This document shows, piece by piece, positions 52,001 through 60,612 of a stretch of 64,000 nucleotides of DNA; within the stretch, counting starts at the first letter, position 1, and every line of letters begins with the position of its first letter. A program made the position numbers and the translations under genes. The notes under the pieces are model-generated. The model was given only the letters and a program-made list of their open reading frames with translations, searched no databases and had not been told where the DNA came from. Location: contig CAWEWG010000013.1 in the NCBI GenBank assembly GCA_963812795.1, positions 186,001 to 250,000 of the forward strand, in the 5' to 3' direction. The stretch is from Hyphomicrobium_A sp963812795. GTDB taxonomy: Bacteria > Pseudomonadota > Alphaproteobacteria > Rhizobiales > Hyphomicrobiaceae.

Positions 52001-52351
52001 GCGAACGGATGCCGCGGACTGATCTAAGGCAACCGGCTTTGTAACGGCAGCCGCCGCAGCTACGTCGTGACCCGGGGAACGCGTGGCGGCGCTCGCCCCA
52101 TCCGAAGTCGTAGAAGAAGTCGTAGAACTCGCGAGCTGATCTTTGCCACCACGTGGGTGACCATGCTCGGCCGGTGCCTTCGTCAGCGGCGCGGCGCCGG
52201 CGCTGTCGGCGAGAAGGACCAATCCAGCAGATGTGAGGGCGACGCCGTCGAAATTGAGGCCAGCGGAACGTGCCAGCGCTTTGACGTCCAGCTCGCGCGC
52301 GCGGTCGCGGGTAACGCCTTTCCGGGCCTTTTTGGGGATGTGTTTAGTCAT
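40009..52351 (-). CDS. Giant repeat/RTX surface protein (LapA-like adhesin), type I secretion substrate
   Basis: About 12.3 kb encoding roughly 4,100 residues. The N-terminus (MTKHIPKKARKGVTRDRARE) has no Sec signal. Then come about 15 copies of a 101-residue LapA-type Ig-like repeat, a divergent transition, about 9 copies of a 135-residue cadherin-like repeat, RTX Gly/Asp repeats (GGSGNDTITGGTGADIMTGG) and a C-terminal region of about 700 residues with beta-solenoid-like stretches (GGTIALEATTGITELQIIQH). The end is ITLVPLNDHLA, with the stop at 40009. RTX repeats near the C-terminus and the downstream T1SS genes indicate type I export and a surface or biofilm role. I see no LapG-type [TP]AAG cleavage site in the N-terminal 120 residues, though one shift near 52005 lies there. 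More than a dozen shifts occur, mostly where repeat copies differ, so exact length is uncertain. Confidence 0.85.
41985..42520 (-). repeat. RTX (GGxGxD-type) calcium-binding repeats
   Basis: Gly/Asp nonapeptides (GGAGSDYIIGNSGADIIVGA; GGSGNDTITGGTGADIMTGG) surround a duplicated block of about 76 residues (IGANFTSTSDAQI..NIENVT, copies at about 42300-42540 and 42075-42300). Such repeats fold on Ca2+ outside the cell and drive type I export. Confidence 0.9.
42750..46620 (-). repeat. 135-residue (405-base) cadherin-like tandem repeats
   Basis: The unit contains SYAATEQVAVSLKNNGLAIS, then DADAGSSSMTVTLAVTEGTL, SSVTITGTVAQINDLLNANA and DNGNTGTGG. Near-identical copies occur with a marker (CGTTGATCTG) at about 43091, 43496, 43903, 44308, 44714, 45116, 45521, 45927 and 46336, with a divergent copy at 46754. 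Spacing is 405 bases, or a few bases off where a copy carries extra or missing bases. Confidence 0.93.
47230..51860 (-). repeat. 101-residue (303-base) LapA-type Ig-like tandem repeats
   Basis: The unit reads VSLTASTVDEGAGVDYVFTA, then HGVTTIHTDQGDITIADGAT and GEDVYSDASSLTASITGVSG. Fifteen copies share the DNA marker ACGTAGTCGACGCC at 47494, 47797, 48102, 48406, 48709, 49012, 49316, 49619, 49923, 50226, 50529, 50834, 51138, 51441 and 51746. The period is exactly 303 bases in about half the steps and 304 or 305 in the rest. Near-identity implies recent amplification or gene conversion, and copy number in the assembly may be wrong. Confidence 0.95.
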
Positions 52352-52801
52352 GGCAATGGGGTAGCGCCAAATGGTCCACTAATGGTTCTCAATCTCTTCT
52401 CCCGATCCATGAAATTCAGTATAAGGAAAAGCAATTGTCACTTTTGAACCCCGTCCATTCGCGTTCAGGCAATTCACGTCCCTGCGGCGGCGCCAAATGT
52501 TCCAGAACGCGACACCCGTAAACACCTGCGTTCCTATACTGGTTTGAGCGAAGCTTTGCTGAATGGTATTGCTGAAAGGTATTTCAAAATCATTCCTCGA
52601 TGAGCTGATAATGACGTTGCCACGATGCCCCGGGGGCCATCGGGTTAAATCATCGACAATACCTATTCAAATGCTGGCGTTGCCTTTGAAGGATGCACAA
52701 TCGCGATGTGCGTAGCTGAGCTGGCGCGTTACTCAGCAGGCCGCTCTCGACGACGAGCGGGCAAATCTTCCAAGCAACCGAATGCCGGGGAACCAGAAAT
52801 C
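52352..52801. other. Divergent control region between adhesin and EAL-protein genes
   Basis: No gene is supported. The region is AT-richer than its surroundings, and the giant gene lacks an obvious Shine-Dalgarno just before its ATG. It contains a short direct repeat GCTGAA[TA]GGTATT at about 52558 and 52571, and two copies of GGCGCCAAATG-type sequence near 52365 and 52490. These could be operator half-sites for coordinated control of both genes; no promoter is clear enough to mark. Confidence 0.4.
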
Positions 52802-54154
52802 ATGTTGATGTCGGAGATGGCAGCCGATAGTCCATGCGGTCTTAGTAGGTTCGACGCCGACCAACGTTTGACGGCGTGCAATGGCATATATCGCCAGATC
52901 TATAATCTGCCCGAGCGTTTGGCGCAGCCCGGCACGCCGCTCATGGAGATCGTGCGTTATTTTCTCGAGAATGAGACCGGGATCGCACATCCTGAAGCGC
53001 TTGCAGATGCCCGCCAGTGGATTGCCCGACATCTCGAACTGCTGGCCCTCGGCGCTTCGTCGGCACATGTCCACTTCCTGAGCGATGGCCGGATCATACT
53101 CGTTCGCAATCAACCGCTGACTGAAGGCGGATGGGCCGAGGTGCACGAGGACATTACGGACAAGTGCCGTGCCGAAGCCCAGATTCTACACCTCCGTCGC
53201 CATGACGGCTCGCCTGGAAATCGGATGGCTCTCGATGAGCGTCTGAGAGGAGCGCTGGCACGGGCGGCGCGGGGCGAGCGGTTCGCCATGCTCTTTCTCG
53301 ACTTTGAAACCTTCAGGGCAGTCAACGATAGCTTCGGCAATCCGATCAGTGATGGCCATCTTCGCAAAGCACTTGCTGCCGACGAATTCGAGCTCAAATA
53401 CCAGCCGATCATCAATCTCAAACGCAACCAGATTGTGGGCTCTGAAGCGCTGCTGCGCTGGCGCAAGCCCGGCGTTGGGCTCGTCTTGCCGGCCGAATTC
53501 ATCCCGCTCGCAGAGGAAACTGGGCTGATCGTCCAGATAGGGGAATGGGTGCTCCGGCAAGCGTGTTCCACAGCCAGCAAATGGCCGGACGGCCTGAGGA
53601 TCGCCGTCAATATTTCTACGCCGCAACTGAAGTCGCCGGAATTCGTGGCGACGATTGTCAACGCCCTGGAGACGTCCGGGCTTTCGGCCAATCGGCTCGA
53701 TATTGAAATTTCCGAGACGGCCTTGTTAATCGACGACAAAGCGACGCTGGACACGCTGCGCGAGCTTCGCAGCCTCGGCGTTAGGATCGCGCTGGAGAAT
53801 TTCGGAGCGGGCTATTCTTCGTTGCGCTATCTGGAGAGCTTCCCGGTTGACGTCATCAAGATCGACCCCTCGTTGATCAATTCGGTTGCGGCTGAGAGCA
53901 GCTCCGAAGATATCTTTCGCGCCGTAGCGATGCTTGCTCGCAGTCTTGCCAAGACCACGACAGTCAAAGGCATCGAGTCGGAAGAGCACCTCCAACTTGC
54001 GCGCGATGTCGGCTGCGACGAAGCACAGGGCTATTTTGTTTGCCCTCCCCTGCCCGTCGAAGGCGCGGACCGCGCTTGGCAACCCGGACCCCAAATCGGC
54101 GATCGAACTGTACGTCCTACCGGAGTTGCAGAAGCGGTGGCGCAATCCCCGTAG
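52802..54154 (+). CDS. PAS / truncated-GGDEF / degenerate-EAL protein, probable c-di-GMP receptor
   Basis: About 450 residues, soluble. A PAS-type domain (FDADQRLTACNGIYRQIYNL) leads into the start of a GGDEF domain (MLFLDFETFRAVNDSFGNPI), which stops after about 45 residues with its catalytic loop missing and runs directly into an EAL domain (EFELKYQPIINLKRNQIVGS). EAL landmarks kept: EALLRW, AVNIS, EISETAL and VIKIDPSL. Landmarks lost: the DDFGTGYSSL loop is ENFGAGYSSL, and AEGVET is VKGIES, so two metal-ligand Asp residues and a conserved Glu are replaced. Phosphodiesterase activity is therefore unlikely, but nucleotide binding could remain, as in LapD-like receptors. Unlike LapD, no membrane span or HAMP is seen. 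An upstream ATG at 52706 would add 32 residues. It is divergent from the giant adhesin. Confidence 0.85.
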   Translation: MLMSEMAADSPCGLSRFDADQRLTACNGIYRQIYNLPERLAQPGTPLMEIVRYFLENETGIAHPEALADARQWIARHLELLALGASSAHVHFLSDGRIILVRNQPLTEGGWAEVHEDITDKCRAEAQILHLRRHDGSPGNRMALDERLRGALARAARGERFAMLFLDFETFRAVNDSFGNPISDGHLRKALAADEFELKYQPIINLKRNQIVGSEALLRWRKPGVGLVLPAEFIPLAEETGLIVQIGEWVLRQACSTASKWPDGLRIAVNISTPQLKSPEFVATIVNALETSGLSANRLDIEISETALLIDDKATLDTLRELRSLGVRIALENFGAGYSSLRYLESFPVDVIKIDPSLINSVAAESSSEDIFRAVAMLARSLAKTTTVKGIESEEHLQLARDVGCDEAQGYFVCPPLPVEGADRAWQPGPQIGDRTVRPTGVAEAVAQSP

Positions 54155-54281
54155 TGAGCCGGGGACCGAGCCAATCTATGGCGGAAGGAAAGCGCCGCCT
54201 TTGCGCGCGGCAAGGGGGCTCGAGTGATGGTGATGAAGCTCCATCATGTCGAACGGTTGGCACCGTCCGATGGCAGTAGAG

Positions 54282-55226
54282 CTAGTCGGAGACTTCCAGC
54301 TCGCCCTTGGGAGCGATGCTGGAGCGCACGACGGACTCGGTCAAGTCGGACGAGCACAGCTCGATGAAGCGATACGCATAGCCGCGCAGGTAGCGGCCGT
54401 GACGCACGGCGATGCGTGACGTGTTGCGGGCGAACAGCCCCTTGGCCGGCAGCAGCTTCAGGCCGGTATCGCGCTTTGGATCGTAAGCGACGGAGGCAAT
54501 GATGCCGATGCCGAGCCCGGCTTCAACGTACGTCTTGATGACGTCCGCATCGAGCGCCGTCATGATGACGTCGGGCACGATCGATGCCTTGGCGAAGGCC
54601 TGATCGATCCGCGAGCGGCCGGTGAATCCGGGATCGTAGGTGATGATCGGGTACTCGGCGATCGCCTCCAGCGTCAGCGGCCCGACGCGCTCCAGCTCGT
54701 GGCCGGCGGGGACGATGACGGCGTGATCCCAGGAATAGTACGGGAAGGCGACGACATCGGGGTTCTCCTCCAGCGCCTCGGTGGCAACGCCGATGTCGGC
54801 GCTGCCGTCGAGCAGCATGGCGACGATCTCCTTCGGGCTGGCCTGATGCAGCACCAGCCGCACCTTGGGAAATCGCTTCTTGAACTGCACGACCACTTGC
54901 GGCAGCGCGTAGCGCGCCTGTGTGTGCGTCGTCGCCACCGTCAGCTCGCCCTGGTCGCTCAGCGCGAACTGCTCGGCAAGCTGCTTGATGTTCTTGGCGT
55001 CGAGCAGCATCCGCTCGACGATGCCGACCAGCTCCTTGCCGGGCTCTGTCAGTCCGAGCAGCCGCTTGCCGCGGCGCACGAACAGCTCGATCCCCAACTC
55101 GTCCTCGAGATCCTTGATGTGCTTGCTGACGCCGGACTGCGAGGTATAGAGAGCGTTGGCAACATCGGTCAGGTTGAACTTGCGGCGTACGGTTTCGCGA
55201 ATGATGCGAAGCTGTTGAAAGTTCAC
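54282..55226 (-). CDS. cysB: LysR-type regulator of sulfur assimilation (CysB family)
   Basis: A 314-residue LysR-type activator. The N-terminal helix-turn-helix (FNLTDVANALYTSQSGVSKH) and the sulfur-ligand-binding domain (TTHTQARYALPQVVVQFKKR, IITYDPGFTGRSRIDQAF) match CysB/Cbl proteins. Translation starts at a GTG (55226) overlapping the cysA stop as GTGA, so it is made as part of the sulfate transport operon, an autoregulatory layout. It probably responds to O- or N-acetylserine by family analogy. Confidence 0.93.
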   Translation of the reverse strand: MNFQQLRIIRETVRRKFNLTDVANALYTSQSGVSKHIKDLEDELGIELFVRRGKRLLGLTEPGKELVGIVERMLLDAKNIKQLAEQFALSDQGELTVATTHTQARYALPQVVVQFKKRFPKVRLVLHQASPKEIVAMLLDGSADIGVATEALEENPDVVAFPYYSWDHAVIVPAGHELERVGPLTLEAIAEYPIITYDPGFTGRSRIDQAFAKASIVPDVIMTALDADVIKTYVEAGLGIGIIASVAYDPKRDTGLKLLPAKGLFARNTSRIAVRHGRYLRGYAYRFIELCSSDLTESVVRSSIAPKGELEVSD

Positions 55227-56326
55227 GTCTGGGCGCCTCGATCGAAGACCCGCAGCCTCGAGCTGACGAGGCGCACTGGCTGGCCTGCGGCGAGATTAAG
55301 CTCGGAAAGTTTCTGCGTCGATAATTCCACCTCGAAGAACTGAGGCTCGGCCGCCTTCCCGGATCCATTCACGGCGGCACCGGGAGCGCTCAGCTCTACG
55401 CGGGCGACGGACCCAACATCGAGGATGCGGCTGACGGTTGCCGGTACGCCTACGGCCCCGCCATTGATGTCGGCGATAATGTCGAGCTCGTGCGGACGCG
55501 CGAAGGCGACGACATCCTGGCCTTCGCTGCCGATGCCGCCGGCGATCGGAATGACATTGCCGCCGACACGCAGAAACTCGCCCTGCACCTGGCCGGTGAA
55601 CTTGTTGACGGCGCCGAGGAACGAGTAGACGAACGGCGTCGCCGGCTTGGCGTAGACCTCGCGTACGGTTCCCGCCTGCTCGACCTTGCCGCGGTTCATC
55701 AGCACCAGCCGATCGGCCAGCTCCACCGCCTCGTCCTGATCATGCGTGACGAACAGTGAGGTGATGTGCAGTTCATCGTGCAAGCGTCGTAGCCAGCGGC
55801 GCAGCTCCTTGCGTACCTTGGCATCGAGCGCGCCGAACGGCTCGTCGAGCAACAGCACGCGCGGGCGTACGGCGAGCGCGCGGGCGAGCGCGATACGCTG
55901 GCGCTGGCCGCCGGACAACTGCGAGGGATAGCGGTCGGCAAGCCAATCGAGCTGCACCAGTTCGAGCAGCTCCTTGACGTTGCGCTTGATCTCCCGCTCC
56001 GGCAAGCGAAGGCGGCGCGGCTTCACGCGCAGACCGAAGGCGACGTTGTCGAACACCGTCATGTGCCGGAACAGCGCGTAGTGCTGAAAGACGAAGCCGA
56101 CTTGCCGCTCACGCACATGCTTGTCGGATGCATCTTCGCCGTCGAGGATGATGTTGCCCTCAGTCGCGTAGTCGAGGCCGGCGATGATGCGCAGCAGCGT
56201 GGTCTTGCCGCAGCCCGACGGGCCGAGCAGCGCTACGAGCTGGCCGGTGGGGAATTCGAGGCTGACATTGTCCAGCGCGACGAAGTTGCCGAACGTTTTG
56301 CGGATGCCGCGGACTTCAATGCTCAT
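55223..56326 (-). CDS. cysA: Sulfate/thiosulfate ABC transporter ATPase
   Basis: ATPase of the sulfate importer, 367 residues. Walker A GPSGCGKTTLLRIIAGLDYA, Q-loop GFVFQHYALFRHMTVFDNVA, signature LSGGQRQRIALARALA and Walker B VLLLDEPFGALDAKVRKELR are in order, followed by a TOBE-like C-terminal domain with the CysA-typical FARPHELDI. The ATG overlaps the cysW stop (ATGA). Confidence 0.96.
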   Translation of the reverse strand: MSIEVRGIRKTFGNFVALDNVSLEFPTGQLVALLGPSGCGKTTLLRIIAGLDYATEGNIILDGEDASDKHVRERQVGFVFQHYALFRHMTVFDNVAFGLRVKPRRLRLPEREIKRNVKELLELVQLDWLADRYPSQLSGGQRQRIALARALAVRPRVLLLDEPFGALDAKVRKELRRWLRRLHDELHITSLFVTHDQDEAVELADRLVLMNRGKVEQAGTVREVYAKPATPFVYSFLGAVNKFTGQVQGEFLRVGGNVIPIAGGIGSEGQDVVAFARPHELDIIADINGGAVGVPATVSRILDVGSVARVELSAPGAAVNGSGKAAEPQFFEVELSTQKLSELNLAAGQPVRLVSSRLRVFDRGAQT

Positions 56327-57219
56327 GGTGCCTCAGGTTCATGGAGCTGAACACCAGCCCGCCACTCGATGATGGTCTTGATGACCAACGTCACCAGAGC
56401 GAGCAGCGCGAGCAGCGACGCCACCGCGAAAGCTGCGGCGAACTGGTATTCATTGTAGAGGATTTCGACGTGCAAGGGCATGGTGTTCGTCTGGCCGCGG
56501 ATATGCCCCGACACCACCGACACGGCGCCGAACTCGCCCATCGCCCGCGCATTGCAGAGAATGATGCCATACAGCAATCCCCACTTGATGTTGGGAAGCG
56601 TGACGCTGGTAAACATCCGCCAGCCCGACGCACCGAGCACCAGTGCGGCTTCTTCTTCCTCGCGGCCCTGCGCCTGCATGAGCGGGATAAGCTCGCGGGC
56701 AACAAAAGGTACGGTGACGAATATCGTCGCCAACACGATACCGGGGACGGCGAAGATGATCTTGATGTCGTGCTCGTAGAGCCAGGGTCCGAACCAGCCC
56801 TGCGCTCCGAACACCAGCACATAGACGAGGCCTGCGATCACCGGCGAGACTGAGAACGGCAGATCGATCAGTGTGATCAGGAACTGCTTGCCGCGAAAGT
56901 CGTGCTTGGCGATAGCCCAGGCTGCGGCGATGCCGAATACGACATTCAGCGGCACGGCGATAGCGGCGGCGAGCAGCGTCAGCCGCATGGCCGAGAGTGC
57001 ATCGGGCTCGACGATAGCTCTGAGGTAGGCTTCCCAACCCTTCTTGAACGCTTCGACGAACACGGCGAACAGCGGCAGCAGCAGAAAGGTTGCGAAGAAC
57101 GTCAGCGAGACGCCGATGATGATCCATTTCACGAGCGAGGAATCGGACGCTGCCGGGCTTGCCTCGAAACGAGCTGCGCGGGCGAATGGCGCCGCGTGCG
57201 CGTGCGCAATCGTAGCCAT
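56323..57219 (-). CDS. cysW: Sulfate ABC transporter permease CysW
   Basis: Inner-membrane permease of 298 residues with about six spans (IIIGVSLTFFATFLLLPLFA; AMRLTLLAAAIAVPLNVVFG). ATPase-contact loop EEEAALVLGASGWRMFTSVT and the sulfate-family stretch ARAMGEFGAVSVVSGHIRGQ identify CysW. The ATG at 57219 shares one base with the cysT stop (TGATG), indicating coupled translation. Confidence 0.94.
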   Translation of the reverse strand: MATIAHAHAAPFARAARFEASPAASDSSLVKWIIIGVSLTFFATFLLLPLFAVFVEAFKKGWEAYLRAIVEPDALSAMRLTLLAAAIAVPLNVVFGIAAAWAIAKHDFRGKQFLITLIDLPFSVSPVIAGLVYVLVFGAQGWFGPWLYEHDIKIIFAVPGIVLATIFVTVPFVARELIPLMQAQGREEEEAALVLGASGWRMFTSVTLPNIKWGLLYGIILCNARAMGEFGAVSVVSGHIRGQTNTMPLHVEILYNEYQFAAAFAVASLLALLALVTLVIKTIIEWRAGVQLHEPEAP

Positions 57220-58056
57220 CAGCGTGGCCTCGCGCTGGAGCGCGCGGTCCAGGCCTGCAGCGCATTGATGATGAGCAGTAGGATGAACGATACGATGAGC
57301 ATCACCGCGGCCACCGTAGTGGCGCCGGCGTAGTCGTACTGCTCGAGCTTGGTGATGATGATGAGCGGCGTGATCTCCGACACCATCGGCAGGTTGCCGG
57401 CGATGAAGATCACGGAGCCGTACTCGCCGACGGCGCGGGCGAAGGCGAGCGCGAAGCCAGTCAGCAGCGCCGGCGCCAACGCCGGCAGCACCACGCGCCG
57501 GATCGTCTGCAGGCGCGTTGCGCCAAGGCTCGCCGCCGCCTCCTCGAACTCGACATCGAGATCCTCGAGCACCGGCTGCACCGTGCGCACGATGAACGGG
57601 ACGCCGATGAAGACGAGGGCGACGAGGACACCGAGCGGCGTGAAGGCCACTTTGATGCCGAGCGGCTCGAGATACTGGCCGAGCCAGCCGTTCGGGCGCA
57701 TAGAGCGCCGTCAGCGCGATGCCGGCGACAGCCGTGGGGAGTGCAAACGGCAGATCGATCAGCGCGTCGACGATGCGGCGCCCGGGGAAGTTGTAGCGCA
57801 CGAGGCTCCAGGCCAACATCAGCCCAAACACGACGTTGATCGCCGCGGCGAGCAGCGAAGCGCCGAAGCTCAGTCGGTACGACGCCATCACGCGCGGCGC
57901 CGTCGCCACGTGCCAGAACTCGGTCCAGCCAAGCGACGAGCTCTTGATGAACACCGCCGCCAACGGAATGAGCACGATCAGTGAAAGATACGACAGCGTG
58001 ACGCCCATCGACAGGCCGAAGCCGGGCAGCACCCGCCGCGATTTAGCTGAACTCAT
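57219..58056 (-). CDS. cysT: Sulfate ABC transporter permease CysT
   Basis: The partner permease, about 278 residues after resolving one +1 shift near 57697 (Ala GCG/GCC), which restores ALTALYAPNGWLGQYLEPLG. Other landmarks are SYRLSFGASLLAAAINVVFG, DLPFALPTAVAGIALTAL, EEAAASLGATRLQTIRRVVL and ARAVGEYGSVIFIAGNLPM. It starts 12 bases after the XRE-cupin gene. Confidence 0.93.
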
Positions 58057-58068
58057 TTCCCCGCCCCC

Positions 58069-58761
58069 TCATTCACCGGCGAACGCAAAGGGGTGGGTAT
58101 TCCCTACAGGTTCAACATAGACCAGAACCACGTGCACGACCGCTTCCTTGGCATCGAGGTTGCGATAGCTATGCGGCACGTCGGCGTGAAATTGGACGGC
58201 ATCGCCTTGCGGAATGACGACCGGTTGCTCGTTGCCGACGGCCAGCTCGATGCGGCCTTCGACGACGACGATGTTCTCCTTAGTTCCGGCGGCCTGCGGG
58301 TCGGCAACTTCGCGATGCTGACCGGCGATGCGTACCTCGTAGAATTCGGCGCGGCGGTTGCCGTCGACGGGAAACAGCGCGCGTGACGTGAAGCGGCCGT
58401 TGCTGGCGCTGACGATCTTGGCGCGGGCTTTCGGCAAAACGACAGTGACGCGCGAGGCCGGCGTCACCAATAGGTTGGCGATGGGCACGCCCAACGCGTC
58501 GGCGACCTTCAGCAGAAGGCTGATGGTCGGCACGCTCTTGCCCGTCTCGATTTGGCTGAGCATGGCACGACTGACGCCCGCCAACTTCGCCAACCGCTCC
58601 AAGGAATGCCCTTGGCGCGTGCGTAAACGCTTCAAATTTGTGCTGATCGTTGCCAAGAGAGCCGTCGAGTTGTTGGATCGTTGCTTCGCACGGGGCTCGC
58701 GCCGTGATCCGACGCCAGGCTTGCCGCGCTTCGCCACAGCGATGTCGATTGGTCGGCTCAA
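58069..58761 (-). CDS. XRE-cupin transcriptional regulator heading the sulfate operon
   Basis: A 230-residue regulator with a Lys/Arg-rich N-terminal tail. The helix-turn-helix (LERLAKLAGVSRAMLSQIET, then GKSVPTISLLLKVADALGVP) is at about residues 50-105, and the C-terminal cupin domain contains VVVEGRIELAVGNEQPVVIP, GDAVQFHADVPHSYRNL. It is 12 bases upstream of cysT on the same strand, so it is the first gene of the sulfate uptake operon. E. coli SutR (YdcN), also an XRE-cupin protein, regulates sulfur utilisation, which supports a role in sulfur control. Ligand unknown. Confidence 0.88.
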   Translation of the reverse strand: MSRPIDIAVAKRGKPGVGSRREPRAKQRSNNSTALLATISTNLKRLRTRQGHSLERLAKLAGVSRAMLSQIETGKSVPTISLLLKVADALGVPIANLLVTPASRVTVVLPKARAKIVSASNGRFTSRALFPVDGNRRAEFYEVRIAGQHREVADPQAAGTKENIVVVEGRIELAVGNEQPVVIPQGDAVQFHADVPHSYRNLDAKEAVVHVVLVYVEPVGNTHPFAFAGE

Positions 58762-58905
58762 AGGTGCCCCTTCAGCGGCATTTGCACACCGCTGCCCCAG
58801 TGATGCGTGCGAAATTAACGTTCATGGCGGGCATAAGGGAACGCATAAAAACTGCTAAGCTTATGAAGTCGCCGTCGCTGGGAGCGAACGCTTCTCCAAC
58901 AAAAA

Positions 58906-58930
58906 AGAGAGCCGCGACAAGCGGCTCTCT
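58906..58930 (-). terminator. Intrinsic terminator upstream of the sulfate operon
   Basis: Perfect 10-base stem AGAGAGCCGC / GCGGCTCTCT with loop GACAA. On the minus strand it is followed by TTTTTTG, so it ends minus-strand transcription arriving from the porin side. The remainder of the 379-base gap (58762-59140) holds the second terminator and two GCATAA elements at 58831 and 58843, no gene. Confidence 0.85.
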
Positions 58931-59083
58931 TCTGTTTGCGCGGCTTTTCCTACACGCCTACGCCACGCAGCCTCGCGAATAATTCTTGCGCTTCGACTCA
59001 TTGCGCGGACGATGGCCCGCGCCGGGAATATTTCACATGGTACTTGGCCAGCAGGTCTCCTCGCGCAGCAGGCGCACTACGCA

Positions 59084-59109
59084 AAAGAGCCGCCCGAGGG
59101 CGGCTCTTT
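59084..59109 (-). terminator. Intrinsic terminator of porin gene 2
   Basis: Stem AAAGAGCCGCCC / GGGCGGCTCTTT with a minimal loop, followed on the minus strand by TTTTG. It begins about 30 bases after the porin stop codon. Its core AGAGCCGC is shared with the terminator at 58906-58930, 180 bases further on, which makes a tandem termination zone. Confidence 0.88.
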
Positions 59110-59140
59110 CAATATCGTGCATCAGTCACAGTGCAGTCGT

Positions 59141-60569
59141 CTAGAACTTGATGATCGCACCCGACATGACAAGGTCGAGATCATCGATCGGCGCGTCGCG
59201 AATGATGCCGTTGGCGACGCCGCCGGCACCAATCTGTCGCAGCGTTAGGTCACCCTCGACGTGGCGGTAAGAAAGGTAGAGGACCATGGCGGCCTTATCG
59301 ATGCCCTGCGCGATGCCCGCACCGTAGACCTGCACGCCCGTGTTCCACAAAGCCCAGGTGCCGGCATCCGTCGGGTTAAGTGAATCGGTGGCAGCGATCG
59401 TGCGCTTGCTATTACCACCGCCGTCGTAGTCGTAATACTCGCCGTACACGGTGGTCTTGCCAAGATCGTGGAACTTCTTCTCGATACCGGCCTGCGTCGA
59501 CCAGAAGAACTGGCCGTCGTCAACACCGGTGCCCGCAAAGCGCGCGGTCTGCTCGATAAGTTCGTCGGTCTTCTGACCCGCGCCGAAGTTGACGAACAGG
59601 CCCGACTTCTCATGGATCACGCTGATCGATCCACCGAACTGACGGCAGCTGGTGTCGTGGCCGCCAACCGCACCCGAGGCGTTGCAGACGGTGTTTGTCT
59701 GGAGACCGTCAGTGATCTCGCCGTAGCCGATGCCGGCAGCGACCTTGAAACCGCCGAACTCGCCTTCGTAGTTGAGCGCGACATCCCAAAAGTCGTCCTC
59801 GCCCCACGATGCCGAAGCAACGAAGCCGCTAAACTCGGGCGACACATACTTGACGAGGTTGAACTTGCGCTCGCCCTCACCCGGCTGGTCGCCGCCGTCA
59901 CCGATGAGACGGCGCCACGTAAGACCCGTCTGACCCGTCGCCCCGACCCCGTTGTTAGTCAATTGACCATCGGTCGCAGAGCGCAGCAGCATGCCCAACC
60001 CCGTATCCTCGACGTCGGAGTATTTCGAGAATGAGGCCGTCTGCGTGAGGTTGATTTCGGTGATCTGGTCAGTCGCCGAAGCCTGCAGACCCAGCGAGCC
60101 CCTACCGTAGGTTTTGCTCTTGATGTACCAGTAGGAGTCACGCAGATCGAGACCCGCGTCTGGGGCGAAATCGTTTCCCTTCGGGTTCAACTGATTGGCG
60201 CGCTTCGAGTTGGCGGTACGCACGCCGACCTCGATCTGATAGCCGGCCTCCCAGTCCTTATCGATCTTGGCCTTGCCCTTGAAGCGGAAGCGCGTGCGCG
60301 CAGTTGTCATTGGTGACAATGTAGGCGTTGCTTTCCGCACCGTCATCCCACCACAGGACCGCCTCGTTGATGTGCCCGGAAACTTCGAGCGACACCTTAC
60401 GGTTGCCCTTGCGGGCGGCTGTCGCCTCGAGCTCGGCGATGCGCTCTTCTAGATCACCGCAGCAATCTCCCCCGAGATCCGCGGCACTCGCCTGAGTTGT
60501 CCAAATGGACAGCCCCACTGCAAGAACCAACGCGAGGTTGGCCTTGCCCCCTACTCCCCCGTACATCAC
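59141..60569 (-). CDS. Outer-membrane porin (Porin_2 family), second copy
   Basis: About 475 residues after resolving a +1 shift near 60302 (Asn AAC/AAT). The signal peptide (NLALVLAVGLSIWTTQASA) is followed by ADLGGDCCGDLEERIAELEA and RKGNRKVSLEVSGHINEAVL. Strand motifs include PEFSGFVASASWGEDDFWDV, and the protein ends VMSGAIIKF with the terminal Phe needed for assembly. It differs enough from the porin at 12215-13480 to have a separate role. The gene has its own promoter region with a strong palindrome at 60613-60641 and its own terminator, so it is monocistronic. Substrate unknown; proximity to sulfate genes is suggestive only. Confidence 0.93.
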
Positions 60570-60612
60570 AAACTCCTACTCTTACTGATACGCAACTGAG
60601 GTACTGACTTCT

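Noticed and set aside
52706..54154. Active diguanylate cyclase/phosphodiesterase
   Set aside because: The GGDEF catalytic loop is missing and the EAL site has lost two metal-ligand Asp residues and a conserved Glu.
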